Source: Nemertoderma westbladi (lineage: Eukaryota > Xenacoelomorpha > Nemertodermatida > Nemertodermatidae). From it: a stretch of DNA of 64,000 bases. The DNA lies in contig JAUCBJ010008928.1 of the NCBI GenBank assembly GCA_032718475.1, positions 120,760 to 184,759 on the forward strand, read 5' to 3'. The notes under the pieces were generated by a model. The model had not been told where the DNA came from. It ran no database searches and saw nothing but the letters and a program-made list of their open reading frames with translations. Positions within the stretch are counted from its first letter, which is position 1. Each line of letters starts with the position of its first letter. The translations under genes and the position numbers were made by a program. Positions 11,290 to 22,978 of this stretch are shown here, in pieces.

Positions 11290-11732
11290 TCCATATAGAT
11301 GTATCAGCAGTTACTCGCACAGTTTCGAAACTTCGCATAGTTATAACTGTATAAAGATCGTCAGTCTTGGTTTAGGAAAAATATTTTAATGCAAAGCAGG
11401 ACGAGCGACAAGCGCAACGAGGCATATAATGAAGACGAGTACTGCGTAGACTATATTCCTATTAACCATACCTGGCTTCGCCTATTGAAGGCATCGGTAG
11501 TTATAAAGATTGTCCGTCAGTCTGCGTTTAGGAAATACGTTTAAATACAAAACAGGACGAGCACAACGACGTTTATAATAATGAAGACGAATACTGCCTA
11601 CTGCGTTGATTATATTCCTATAAACCATACCTGGCTTCGCCTATTGAAGGCATCGGTAGTTATAAAGATCGTCCGTCAGTCTGCATTTAGGAAATACGTT
11701 TAAATACAAAACAGGACGAGCACAACGACACT
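11290..11732 (+). repeat. 159-bp tandem repeat, also dispersed
   Basis: About 2.5 tandem units with a 159-bp period (CCATACCTGGCTTCGCC recurs at 11466 and 11625), each containing AAACAGGACGAGC and the AAAGAT(C/T)GTC(C/A)GTC motif. The first unit (about 11300-11410) has an inverted, diverged relative at 54322-54440. The array abuts the truncated start of the BEL/Pao gag-pol relic, so the retrotransposon junction lies at about 11732. Confidence 0.65.
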
Positions 11733-14700
11733 GGGAAAGACGCTGAAAGGGAAAGACACTGAAAGATCTTACTATGTCAACAAAACGTCTAAAGACGTAA
11801 GTAAATTTAAGTCTCGAACCAATGACAGGAGAGAACAGGTAAGAAAAACTCCTCCTACGTCTCCTAAGAGAATTCACGGAAGAAAGCCCGAGGAAAGAAC
11901 GAGTGTGCACAACGTTACCCAAAGTAAGGTAAGTAACATCAAACCGAAATGTGCGCTGTGTGACGGGCCCCACCGTTTAAGTGCGTGTGATGAATTTTTA
12001 AAGAAGTCACTAAAAGATAGACGTGAAGTCATGTGGGATAAGCGGTTGTGTTATAATTGCCTCAGACAAGGACACCAACGGCGAACCTGTTACTCCGACG
12101 CAAGGTGTGAAAAGTGCGCCGCGAAACATCATATCTTGTTGCACACTGAATTCGAAAGAAACAGCCCGAGTAAGGTAAGTGAGTCCGAACTACATGTCCA
12201 ATTCAGTGATGTGAACGACACTGACCAAAGTTCTGAGATGGAAGGATTCTATACTGACGAATTCTCCGACGAAAACGAATCCTGTTACCTAATAAATACC
12301 GCAGTGTATCGAGCACTTACGTATGAGAAGGAAACCGACAATGAGCTCCCCCTAACTACTCCTGACCGACAACCATCTTGGAAAGCACCAACTTCCAACG
12401 TAGGAATCCGAGAATTTCCCGTAGTGCAGTTGAGAGTCCACGGGCCTGAAAAGAGCTATATAGTGAATGCCCTCCTTGACTCCGGCAGCACAGGAACATT
12501 CATCGACAAAGAACTAGCCGAAGACATCTTTGCTGGACAACCCAAGTTCCGAACCAAGTTGAACATGTCAGGAATTATGCAGGTTTGGAAATCCACAGTC
12601 ACTACAGACTACTATGTAGGCGCGTTGTCCACCCCCCAGGATGAACTAGGAGAACACAGTATAAGGTCAGTAAAAATGGTGGCGATAAAGAACTTCGCTA
12701 CCAGCCAAGTGGAACCTTATAACTGGGATGAGGACGATTTCACCCAGCAGCATAAGATACCTAGATTCAATACAGACTAACCTGGAGTGCAAATACTCAT
12801 CGGCCAAAATGCGCATGAGGCGCTTGAGACATTGGAGAAACGGCCTGCTCAACCGCAACCACTACAAACCTATGCGGGTAGAACTAGAGTAGGTTGGTAC
12901 TTTACTGGCCCTTCCCGTAGAACTCTCATTGAAAGGTTACCCAAAGAACGGGTCTACCAGGTAAGTGAATGGGAAGAGGAGATCAGTGAGGTAGATGACA
13001 CAACTGAGGGAACACCATACTCCTCAGATAATGACGATATCCACCAACTCTTCGACGAGGAGAATACCATCGACCTCCTTATGGAATACGAAACTTGGCA
13101 AAACCAAGTGAACCTATGTCACCTCATTCGTCCAGCAGGACAAGTCGACTATAACGACGAACTGAATGAAGTGATAGATCGCTACAATGCGAAGACTCGG
13201 GATGAATACAACGTACGATTCTTTACTCAAGAGGCTGTAGAGCCCAATTCCTAAGATAAGGCCCTATCGGTAGAAGAAGAAGAGTCAAGCAGATACAAGA
13301 AACGACTACACGTTTTCTTAAAGATCAAGGTAGATATGAGATTGGTCTGCCCTTCCGACGGCGAGAACCCAATTTTATCAACAACCGACCCTTGGCAGAG
13401 AAGAGAATTGCGCAACTACATCGACGCCTTACGGCAAATGCTTCAGCTAAGGAGATGTACAAGACCCAGCTGAAGAAATTCATTGACAAGGGATATGCGG
13501 AGCGAGTACCGGAAGGAACACCCATAACTGAGAGAACATACTATTTAACACACCATTACGTTCCCAAACCCGGTAAACCCAACGAAGTCCGGGAAGTATT
13601 TGACGGCCCCGCCCTCTACATGGGCCAATCCCTTAACTCCGAGTTGTTGCCAGGACCCAACTTACTACAATCCTTGTTGGGAATACTCTTAAGATTACGA
13701 CAATATTCGATCGCCTTTGCCTCGGATATAGAAGGCATGTTCTTACAAGTTAAGGCGCTGGATAGAGATCGAGACAGCCTACGATTTCTGTGGTGGCCTG
13801 AAGGAGACTTCAACCAGAAACCGGTGGAGTACTGGATGACCATCCAGGCTTTTGGGATCATCTCGAGCCCTTCAAACGCCTGCTCAGTAGTGCGTACCAC
13901 TGCTGATGACAACCGGGACGCCTTCTCCAAAGAGGTTATTGACAACATCAAACGGGATATATACATGGACGACAATTTAAAGTCCCTCCCATCGGTGGAA
14001 GAAGCCATTGATGTCGCCAAAGGAACGGTAGAGTGCTTGAAAAGAAGTGGATTTCGATTAACTAAATTCACCAGCAACTCCCGTAAGTTTCTGGAATCAA
14101 TCCCGGTAGAAGACCGAGGAGTTAAAGATCTAGATCTGATCAAGGACAATCTTCCAGAGACCAAGACGCTTGGTTTGAAATGGGACACGGAGAGAGATAT
14201 CCTGTTTTTCCAGCTAAAACAGCGTGATAATCCAGTTCGGACTAAACGGATTTGTTTAAGTATCCTGAGCACTTATTTCGATCCATTGGGATTTATTAGC
14301 CCAGTTATATTGATTGCTCAGAGTTTAGTACAACAAATGTGGTTTGAAAACCACTCATGGGACGATCCACTTAAGGGAGAACTATTAAAGAAGTGGATGA
14401 AATGGGAAGATTCTCTACCGTCCATCGAGAACTTTATAATTTCCCGTTCATATTTTGGTCATGTTCTCCCTACGTATTCCTATCAACTCCATGTGTTTGG
14501 AGACGCCAGCGATATGGGAATAGGTATAGTAGCCTACCTGAGAGTTGAAACTCTGGATGGAATCAAGGTCGCCTCGGTTACCTCTAAGGCCTTGATAAAC
14601 AACAAGTTGAAAGTTCCTCGAGCGGAGTTAAAAGCGGCTCTATACGCTACAGCCATCGGCCGGAATGTAACAGAACAGATCGACTATCCACTGGAGAAAA

Positions 14701-15383
14701 CTGTCTATTGGACCGATGCTTTACTCGTGTTGGAGTATATAACCAATGAAGTCTGTCAGTTCAGCGTCTTCGTTACCAACAGAGTAGCCATTATACTTAG
14801 TCGCACGAAGATAGATCAATGGAGACATTGCCCCGGAACGATTAATCCAGCCGACATCGCCTCCAGGGGAGCAACTCCACAAGAACTGATAGATACTCCA
14901 GACTGGTTAGGTGGACCCGACTTCCTAAGCAAAGAAGAGGATGAATGGCCTCCTCATCTTACTCCGGCGGAGATTAGACAGGCCAAGGGAGCGGAGAAAG
15001 TCAAACCTAAAACTCGGGCGAGTAAATCGAAGTTATTTAAACCCGTGGTAGATCTGTCTGTACTACACACTTCCGGAGACGACGCTTTGGATCCGAAACC
15101 CACAGCCACAAATAAGTCTGTTGTGGAAATCAGAGAGAGAGATTGGAAATCTGGAATACCAGACGTCTCGCAAGGACTCTCACCTCTCCTGCAGAGAGCG
15201 ATACATCACTATAGTTCCTGGAATCGGCTCTGTAAGGCCGTTACCTATTTAAAGCGATGTTTTCATCATCACTACTCCAGGACAAAGACCACTAGTGATA
15301 CCGCTCCACTGATATCTGCGCAGGTCCATGTTGTCAATAGATCATGGGAGCGGAGATTCACCCTATTAAGTGTATTAGTGTGA
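11733..15383 (+). pseudogene. BEL/Pao retrotransposon gag-pol, truncated (copy 2)
   Basis: This is a retrotransposon polyprotein. In order: gag end with knuckles (CALCDGPHRLSAC and CYNCLRQGHQRRTC, 11950-12150); aspartic protease with catalytic DSGST at about 12478; BEL/Pao RT from about 13320 with ASDIEG (motif A) and YMDD (motif C, about 13964); an A17-type region; and an RNase H-like region starting FGDASDMG (about 14497). The frame is broken by stops at 12778 and 13252 and a shift near 13315; the 663-codon RT-RNase H block (13392-15383, open frame, no ATG at its head) is intact. Homology ends just after SSWNRLCKAVTYL, where an integrase should begin, so integrase and 3' LTR are missing. 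The first 500 bp are about 95% like the reverse complement of 19570-20060, so this and the gag at 19.5-23 kb are the same family. Confidence 0.85.
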
Positions 15384-16033
15384 GAGAATCTCCAATATAT
15401 AGTCAATAGCCGATAAAATTCATAAAATCATGTATAAAGGGATATTGACAATTAAAGAATTACTATTAAATAGCATCCCAGATCTGTATGCATGGAAATT
15501 ACCCTAATTCTACCACTAGCTTTCCATAATGTCACCATAGCAACAACCATGCTAGAATTAGAAGCGAGTTAAAAGAACAATAGAAAGCTTGCCCCATTGA
15601 ATAGCATACGGAATAAATAGTACACTGCTAGTATCCAAGGATACATAATAATAACGTGGCATTCTGGAAGGCACTTGACTAACAGACAAATGGCCCGAAT
15701 GTGTACAATTTGTGACAGTTGTGTGGAATTTGTGCGTTTATAGGTGAATGTTACTACTAAAGTGTGTTTACAGTAGCGAGTCGCAATTGTGAAAGTAGCC
15801 CTAACTCTGCAGTAAGAACCTGAAGTAAATCTAAACCTTTGGGACGGACAGTGGAGTGACTTGTGCCGGTTATCATTGTCGTTGTGTAGCTACTACGTTG
15901 GCGAAAAACACAGCGACGATGGTACATCAGCGCTGAGGATCTTGCACTGTCCGGGGGCCGTGAGGGGTAGGCAGCGACACCCGCTAGCCTAATTATAAAC
16001 TCATTATAATATTGATAAACTCATATAGCAGCT
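15384..16033. other. Spacer after pol; no gene
   Basis: No integrase-like HHCC or DDE pattern is visible in any frame. The sequence is unrelated to the arms at 17.66-26.06 kb. It precedes the broken unrecognised gene and may be its 5' region. Confidence 0.3.
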
Positions 16034-17635
16034 ATGACTGAGTTGATAGAAGATGATCTTGGTATCAGGGAGCGATATACTCTACCATTGCAAGCATTTG
16101 TTGATAGCTTAATACACGGCGACGCTGGTCCAACTACTACAGAGGACTATGGTCGTTATATCGAACCGCCAATGTCCAAGGAGCAACTCACTCGTGAATT
16201 GGACTATCGAAAATTCACTGCTCGCTATACGCATCATAATGGTACGCATATGGACTTCTTAACTACTGGTCATCCTATGGATTTACACGATACGGACGAT
16301 GTCGACACCGAAAGGGAAATGGTACTATTTAAATATCCTACCCAGCGGAGTCAGAACGATAAACTGAAAATTGAATGCGAAAATTCTATTCGAAATCGAC
16401 TCGAAAGAGAAGACGTTAAAGAACCTGATAAACGCGGTAACTCCAATGTATATTTGGAATTCTTCAGAGAAACATTGTAAAACCGAATAAATATCACCCG
16501 CGTTTCCCCTACAAGACGTGCGTCTTTGGTATTATTGCGATGAATGCCCAAGACCCAACCAACAAACGGAAAGACATAAACATCCGCGGAGACGTTGCTC
16601 TAAACACAGTTTTACTCGCTATATTTACGGGAGTTTCGAGCGAAAGCTTGTTCGATGTATCACCTACGCTCGCTCGACTCAAACGATCCTTAAATAAACC
16701 TATGATCAGAGTTCCGGAATACTCGGTCAGACCTCCTCACTCCCTAGTGAGACCTCAGACTCTTGATCCTAATAGTATCACGGATCCTCCCGAACTGTAC
16801 TCACTGTTCAAAGATCTAGTGTTACCCGAACAATTAGTCGGTGGCACTCCGGTTGTGGGCTCCCTAAATATTCGCCCATCTTACCTAGTCGGATTGGGAC
16901 GCGGACATCTAATATCGCCATTCAACCGTATCATCGTCCCGGTTTAACCCAATACAACCTGTCACCGAGGCGGAGGAGAGAGTTGTACGAAACGCGTTGG
17001 ACACTATTCGTCAAAAGATCGGAAAAGGAACCTACAATTGTTTAGAGAAACGTAAATTGCAGCAGCAAGTCCAAGCGGTAAACGAATTAGCTTTATCTCA
17101 GTTCGATCAGGAAATCCAGAATCTCTAAGAATATATCGAACTTGGACGACTCTACTCTAAAAGAGTTTTAGACGAATGCTTCCAACAACAAGCGGAGGAA
17201 AATCAGCTCGAGGAGAAGCATATCGATTCCGATAGAGCCCGAGAACGCGAGTTGAAAAGAATCATCAAACCGAGGAAATTTCTCACTACACACGGTCCAC
17301 CTACCGCTTTCGTGCAAACGACCCGTCAGGGACCAATAAGAGCTGCTGTCTTAAAATGCGCTCTCAAGGTTGTTCGACCTCGTTCCACTGAGGTTGATAT
17401 AGATCAACCAGGTACCTCGACCGGCGGATACATCGACCGTAATCCTAAACCTTCCGATGCAATTGTATTGCACCCTTCACCCAGGAGTTATAGCCCTCCT
17501 AGTAAAGTGGCTCGCCCCAAAGAGAAAAGGACTCTTGCTAGCCTCAAAAAACTGCGTAAACGCCGTCCGCCAAGAAAGACTAACTGTTTAGAGTATTTTT
17601 ATATTTTAGAAACTGTGATTTTTTATATTTTATAG
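16034..17635 (+). pseudogene. Broken unrecognised gene, basic C-terminus
   Basis: Three overlapping open stretches read as one product: 16034-16480 (ATG start, MTELIEDDLG), a frame change near 16475 into 16540-16947, another near 16947, one in-frame stop at about 17127, then the frame ending 17635. Together this is about 530 codons. The N-terminal part is acidic; the middle has HPRFPYKTCVFG; the part at 16950-17250 is Glu/Gln-rich and helix-forming; the end is strongly basic (LKKLRKRRPPRK). I recognise no family. There is no signal peptide or membrane segment, so an env-like product is unlikely. It lies between a BEL/Pao pol relic and the large inverted repeat, and could belong to neither. 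Base composition is more CG-rich than neighbouring spacer DNA, which supports former coding. Confidence 0.4.
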
Positions 17636-17659
17636 AATTAAATCCCATTTTCTGGGAGC

Positions 17660-19515
17660 GGTGTAAAGGCTTTTGCGGATCTAGCTAGTCATTTTCCCCG
17701 CAAAGTACTCTGTAGGTGTTTTAGCGGACATAAAAAGCCGTTTTCTTACTGTGTAGGTGTTTTAGTGGACATAAAAAGCCATTTTTCTGTATGTGTACTT
17801 TAGCGGACATAACTAGCGATTTTATGCCGCAATACGCCAAAATACTCTTGATACAGTGTAGTTCAGATGACGACATCTATCAGCTGATATGTCCACGTAT
17901 AGCTTTTCTTTGTTCTTTGTTCGGCTCGACCAATCAGAGCGATTTTCATTTTATTTGCACAGAAGCCTCCGGGAAATCGCGCAATGCATTATGGTCTTTG
18001 TTTACCTTTTTTCCTGAGCCCAGAACATCGGCTGTGGAATTATTCTGTGTTTCAGACTTTAGCCAAACATTAGAACGGCTTTGATCATAGAAACGTATAA
18101 CTGTTATCAGTACATCACAAACTGCTCATATTGTCAAACCTGATCACATATAAACACCGCATTATTTTACTGCTATTTACTGTCGGTTATTAATTGTTAT
18201 CAGTTGATGGAATATTGTTATATTTGGAGAATATCGATAAATAATCAGAAAACCCCAATCTTCTTGATATACTGAAGGTTAGAGAGACCGGTTACATATA
18301 GCAATTGCGACTTACATTATAGTGGTTTTGGAGTGAATTGAATGCTATTTCATAGACCCTACATGTGTCAGTTGCTGTTCTCCTTATATATGATTAAAAT
18401 TAGTGAAGGTCGGCAGATCAGTGTGCAGCAGTGTGCGGTATTGTGCATGAGTGTGATAGATAACAAAGCATTTCCTAAAGAATGCGCTTTATACGTAAAT
18501 CATTAGCCATCCCGTTGTGTTTAGTGTAAGTCATAACTCTGTTTACATACTTAGAGCGCCACGTCCTAAAGGAACTGTTAATATTTCCCGAAAGTGAATA
18601 ATATTTGTCAGAGATTATATATTAACGATCAATCGAATAGTACAGTAGGCCTACACCGCAATAAGGTCAGAGCATCCGAATCCAGTCTCCCTTAACCGTG
18701 GGTGAATGATCGCGCATAGGCTGGCTTCGGCTAATGTAGCTTTATGTGTATCAAATACTTGTCATAGGCTAAAGTCGATTTATAACCTAGAAGACACCTA
18801 AATTTGGCAGGTTAAACTGCTAAAGGTCTAAAAGCGCGAACAATAACAGTTATCTGCTTTCTTTATTGCAACGTAGGCAATAAAGTCGAAAAGTACCGGT
18901 CGACCGGTAACAGTAGGCCTGACTGCCTAACCACCCGAACCGGTACTTACAGCAGTACAGGTACATCAGTATTATTCGATTTTGATAATTATATACCGGT
19001 AGGTCTTGATATTTAATCAGGGACGGCCGCCCTGGTTTTTTATTGGGATTTTACTTATTTCTGTCAGTTTTATTTATTTGTAAGTTAATATTGAGCAGAA
19101 GGCGTGTAAGCCCGCTCAAATTGTACAAATAATTTGTAGGCTGGATTGTTGTCTGGCTGTTGTCAGGTCCGAAGAGATTGCAGTGTGTGTAGAGTGTATG
19201 TCCGATAAAATACTAGTTAGGAAAGTGGGGGCATCCAGTGCTGTAAGGTAAATCCCCCCCCCCCCCCCCCCCCCCCGAAAGAATAAGTCGTACTACTCGG
19301 TTAGAACGCATACTAACTAACCATTTCGGAGTCTGCATATACTGTAGTTTATTTAGGCTTGATAGTAGTCTGCCAGCATTTGGTTTGTATTTTGTTTGTG
19401 TAGTCTGTACGGGTAGCGTAATATTTATTATTCAGAGTTTATGCGATTATTCGCAACATTCATACCCCCAAGTTTATTCCTACAGTAATTGTGCTTGTTA
19501 TATATACCATTATAG
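17660..19515 (+). mobile_element. Left arm of 8.4-kb inverted structure
   Basis: This 1856-bp arm is the near-identical reverse complement of 24228-26060. The outer edge is TGTAAAGGCTTTTGCGG (17662) and the inner edge is TATATATACCATTATAG (19515). Internal landmarks are two tandem copies of GTAGGTGTTTTAG(C/T)GGACAT (about 17711-17790), the boundary motif at 18789-18842, an ACCGGTCGACCGGT palindrome near 18897, and a run of 23 C at 19254-19276 that is only 7 in the other arm. It begins with TG, and lies beside a gag gene, so it may be an LTR of this BEL/Pao family placed in the wrong orientation. A terminal inverted repeat of a DNA element is the alternative. Confidence 0.7.
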
Positions 19516-19567
19516 AAGACACCTAAATTTGGCAGGTTAAACAGCTAAAGGTCTAAAAGCGCGAACA
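19516..19567 (+). repeat. Boundary motif repeated at element junctions
   Basis: About 50 bp (AAGACACCTAAATTTGGCAG then TTAAACAGCTAAAGG and CTAAAAGCGCGAAC) sit between the left arm and the gag gene. The same motif occurs inside the left arm (18789-18842), inside the right arm inverted (24888-24942), at the edge of the LTR-like fragment at about 29560-29615, and in diverged form at 45308-45342. On the minus strand it supplies the last codons and the TAG stop of the gag gene. Confidence 0.7.
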
Positions 19568-22500
19568 GTCAGTGTCGTTCACATCACTGAATTGGACATG
19601 TAGTTCGGACTCACTTACCTGACTCGGGCTGTTTCTTTCGAATTCAGTGTGCAACAAGATATGATGTTTCGCGCCGCACTTTGCACACCTTGCGTCGGAG
19701 TAACAGGTTCGCCGTTGGTGTCCTTGTCTGAGGCAATTATAACACAACCGCTTATCCCACATGACTTCACGTCTATCTTTTAGTGACTTCTTTAAAAATT
19801 CATCACACGCACTTAAACGGTGGGGCCCATCACATAGCGCACATTTCGGTTTGATGTTACTTACCTTACTTTGGGTAACGTTGTGCACACTCGTTCTTTC
19901 CTCGGGCTTTCTTCCGTGAATTCTCTTAGGAGACGTAGGAGGAGTTTTTCTTACCTGTTCTCTCCTGTCATTGGTTCGAGACTTGAATTTACTTACGTCC
20001 TTAGTCGCTTTGTTGTCATAGTAAGATATTTCAGTGTCTTTCCCGCTGTCTTCCTCTTGAGAAGCCTGGCTTTCGCCGTTGTCTGTATAACACACTGGTA
20101 TTACCTTTCTCCTAGAAACAGGTTTCTCACTTACCTTATTTTCCGCTGTCTTCTCTCTGGACTGCTTTAGGAGCTGTAATTTTACCTCTCCATCTAAGAA
20201 TGACATGAGATCAGCCATGGTAGGATCTCTTCGTTGTTGTTCCATCATATATAACACTTTCTTATCCCGGCGTGTACCTACTCCACCCTTCGGTAAAGTA
20301 GAGGCCACGGCTCCAATAACCATAGAACTCTGATATTCATGAGACTTACCTAGCCAATCTAATTGTCTACAGATCTCCTGAATCTCATCGGAAAACTCTA
20401 TAATCCCGTTGCTAATGAATTTTCGGGGCGCTACCAATTTTGCATACAAATACCTAGCTATGTTATTCCTATTACCATACCTGATGTTTAGGGTATCCCA
20501 AACTTGTCTTAATCCATCTGGATGTCCAATAAACTTTAACGCCATTAACTTGGGAGATCCTTCCAAGCACTCGATGAGGAATCTAAGTTTTTCTCCATTA
20601 GATAGCACAGAGTTCTGTATGTTATCTTTGTAATATTCATTAAAAGGTAACCATTTCATCTCATCTCTATTGAACTTGACGATCTCTCCCACCTTTACCG
20701 CTTGACGGGTTTCGGTTCTAGCCATTTGATGTGTAAAACTTTCTTGGGCCATCGTGTTATTTAATATCGAGTTATCGGTATATAAATTTTTCGGATTATG
20801 ATCAGGTCTATATGGAATATCATTGTTAACAGGTTTATAATTACCCTTAATAGGGTTTACTATAGGAGTTTCTACTTCACTAGCAGTATAGATGCGTGTA
20901 GGCTCCACACCTTGCGCATGAAATACTTCAGACCTAACAGGTTGACACATTGTTACCGGGGTTGGTGGTATACCCCTTTGGGTATTTACTAATTTATCGC
21001 GTTCTAACGCGATACTCTGCTGCACTTCTTGCAACTCTAACCTACTTTCCCTTACTGTGCCCTTGAACAGTTGAACAGTCTCCTGCATCTGCCCGAGCAG
21101 GAGATCCATCCCCCGCCGTCCCTCATCCACCCACTCGACCGCCGAAGCGGGAGCCGCCAACATAGTAGCGGGTGGACGAGGGACAACGGGCGACAAATCA
21201 TTGATATTTCGCTCGGAGTCCAGGACAGGAACTGTCTCAGGGGCTGTTCTGCTGGGCACAGGTAGTTTAGTGCTGTGCAAAGGGAATTTAGAGGTAGGTT
21301 CTGGGAGTACAGGTGTCTCTATCACCGAAGGGGTGGCTTTGAGAACAGGCCTAATTATTTCAGGCTCATCTACTATAGTAGGGAGTCTTTCGACTCTAAT
21401 AATTTGGTCTGTGGGTTCTGTACTAACTAAGTCTGAGCTAGCTAGTTGCCTTCTAACAGCTGGGGGCAAATCAGGCAATTTCTGACGGTGGGGCATTCTT
21501 GTACGCCTGCTTAGACGAGATCTATTTCCTCCGCCTTCAGGATAGGTGGTATCGCCTTCATCAGATGATGTAAATCCCTGCCTTTTGGGAGTAGATCGAC
21601 TTATCATCTGCATTTGACTAGCTGTTAACTGTTTGTTTATGCAGTCTTGCTTCTCTTGAAGATTTTCCAACTCTAGTTGGGTGGTCTCTTCAGACGCTCT
21701 CCGTTCTGCTTCTGCCACTGCCTCTGCCGCTTTTCTTTCCGCTTCTTCCGTTGCCACTGCCGCTTTTCTTTCAACTTCTGCCGCTGCCGCTGCTGCTGTC
21801 TTTCTGTCTTCTATACGTTTTTTCTTTACTTGTTCTTCTTGGACTCTAGCGATGCGGAGGCGTTCATCAAATTTAGCTTGGTTCGCGGCTAACATTTCCG
21901 CATCTATTTCGTCCAACACAAGCTTGGCTCCTTCACTATTAGGGCGAAGTCCAGCCAGCCGTCTCCTCAACTCTTCATCACCTAGAAATCGTTGATAGTC
22001 TGACAGATAGATGTCAATAGCGTCCCTCTTCTGCGGTTTCTCTGCTGTCGCTTCACTTTCCACTTGAGAAAAGGTAGCGTCTGTTGATTCTCTATGGGTT
22101 GAGCGCTCAGCCAGCTGAGATTTCCACTGGGCTGTTCCTTGAACCTTGAGACCCACCCGCTGGAACCAAGTCTTTACGGCAACTTGCAACGACGTGTCTT
22201 GTCTTCTTTTCGAAGCTTCCTCAAAGGCCGATAGGATTAGTCTGATTCTTAGAATTCTTTCTCTAACTTGATAAAGCAGCTCTCCCTGCTCTTGAGGTCC
22301 TTGGGGTTGTTGAAACAGTTGTTCCTCTAATCGCTCCAAAGAGCTGAAGAATCCCTGTACGTATCCTGCTGCCGACCTCTTCCATACAGCTGGATCACTA
22401 GTATCCTTTGTCACTCCCATCCTGTGTATGTCTTCCCAGGCAGCTTCCGATAAGTCAAACGGGAGTCCGGGTCCGGGGAAGTTCCATTGCGACTCGACAA

Positions 22501-22978
22501 TAGACTTCAGTTCTTCCCTTGTGTATCCCGCATAACTGTCCTTGATCGATCGCTTACTTCTCGCCCAATCAATTTGGTGTTCCTCCACCGCAATCAATAC
22601 CCTAGTGAGTACGGCTGCAGGAAGAATGAGAAGGGGATCCGAATAAACCGCATCTGCCATCTTTGCTCCGCGCTCGGGTGTCAGCTCTACAGTATCCGAA
22701 CTACTGGAGCTATCGGGCTGCTGAGAAATAAGTTCTCGGCTAGGGTGTTGCTGCTGTTTGACAGCTGCTTCTTGATCCCGCTTGACTTGAGCCCGAGTGC
22801 CTATGATACACCTACGGTGTTGGACTAGCCTAGGGTCTGATACTACTACTGGAGGGATGATCTTTCTTACAGTAGGAGGTGAGTTGAACTTCGGTCTCAA
22901 ACGTTCAGCACTCCTATCTGGGTCACAGATGGTTGTATCTAGGAGACTGTCTGACAGGTTTTGCTTTGTGTCAGACAT
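19553..22978 (-). CDS. BEL/Pao retrotransposon gag, intact 1141 aa
   Basis: Gag-like polyprotein segment that would bind and package element RNA. ATG at 22978, no interruption. Domains in order: Pro/Gln/Ser-rich start; a helical region; an Ala/Glu/Lys coiled coil at about residues 365-450 with repeated AEAERKA-type blocks; a Pro-rich linker; the DUF1759-type region at about 770-960 (MKWLPFNEYYKDN and GHPDGLRQVWDTL); a charged linker; and two knuckle blocks at about 1055-1120 (CALCDGPHRLSAC, CYNCLRQGHQRRTC, CAKCGAKHH). The last four residues CSRF and the stop come from the 50-bp boundary motif, so the natural continuation into protease and pol has been cut off at VNDTD; copy 2 continues past that point. 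The minus-strand coding sequence holds about six GTAAG splice-donor-like sites. Flanked by inverted arms; not an ordinary LTR-gag-pol-LTR layout. Confidence 0.85.
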   Translation of the reverse strand: MSDTKQNLSDSLLDTTICDPDRSAERLRPKFNSPPTVRKIIPPVVVSDPRLVQHRRCIIGTRAQVKRDQEAAVKQQQHPSRELISQQPDSSSSSDTVELTPERGAKMADAVYSDPLLILPAAVLTRVLIAVEEHQIDWARSKRSIKDSYAGYTREELKSIVESQWNFPGPGLPFDLSEAAWEDIHRMGVTKDTSDPAVWKRSAAGYVQGFFSSLERLEEQLFQQPQGPQEQGELLYQVRERILRIRLILSAFEEASKRRQDTSLQVAVKTWFQRVGLKVQGTAQWKSQLAERSTHRESTDATFSQVESEATAEKPQKRDAIDIYLSDYQRFLGDEELRRRLAGLRPNSEGAKLVLDEIDAEMLAANQAKFDERLRIARVQEEQVKKKRIEDRKTAAAAAAEVERKAAVATEEAERKAAEAVAEAERRASEETTQLELENLQEKQDCINKQLTASQMQMISRSTPKRQGFTSSDEGDTTYPEGGGNRSRLSRRTRMPHRQKLPDLPPAVRRQLASSDLVSTEPTDQIIRVERLPTIVDEPEIIRPVLKATPSVIETPVLPEPTSKFPLHSTKLPVPSRTAPETVPVLDSERNINDLSPVVPRPPATMLAAPASAVEWVDEGRRGMDLLLGQMQETVQLFKGTVRESRLELQEVQQSIALERDKLVNTQRGIPPTPVTMCQPVRSEVFHAQGVEPTRIYTASEVETPIVNPIKGNYKPVNNDIPYRPDHNPKNLYTDNSILNNTMAQESFTHQMARTETRQAVKVGEIVKFNRDEMKWLPFNEYYKDNIQNSVLSNGEKLRFLIECLEGSPKLMALKFIGHPDGLRQVWDTLNIRYGNRNNIARYLYAKLVAPRKFISNGIIEFSDEIQEICRQLDWLGKSHEYQSSMVIGAVASTLPKGGVGTRRDKKVLYMMEQQRRDPTMADLMSFLDGEVKLQLLKQSREKTAENKVSEKPVSRRKVIPVCYTDNGESQASQEEDSGKDTEISYYDNKATKDVSKFKSRTNDRREQVRKTPPTSPKRIHGRKPEERTSVHNVTQSKVSNIKPKCALCDGPHRLSACDEFLKKSLKDRREVMWDKRLCYNCLRQGHQRRTCYSDARCAKCGAKHHILLHTEFERNSPSQVSESELHVQFSDVNDTDCSRF

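Noticed and set aside
21677-21995. Cys/Arg- and Ala/Ser-rich plus-strand frames
   Set aside because: They are antisense shadows of the coiled-coil part of the gag gene.
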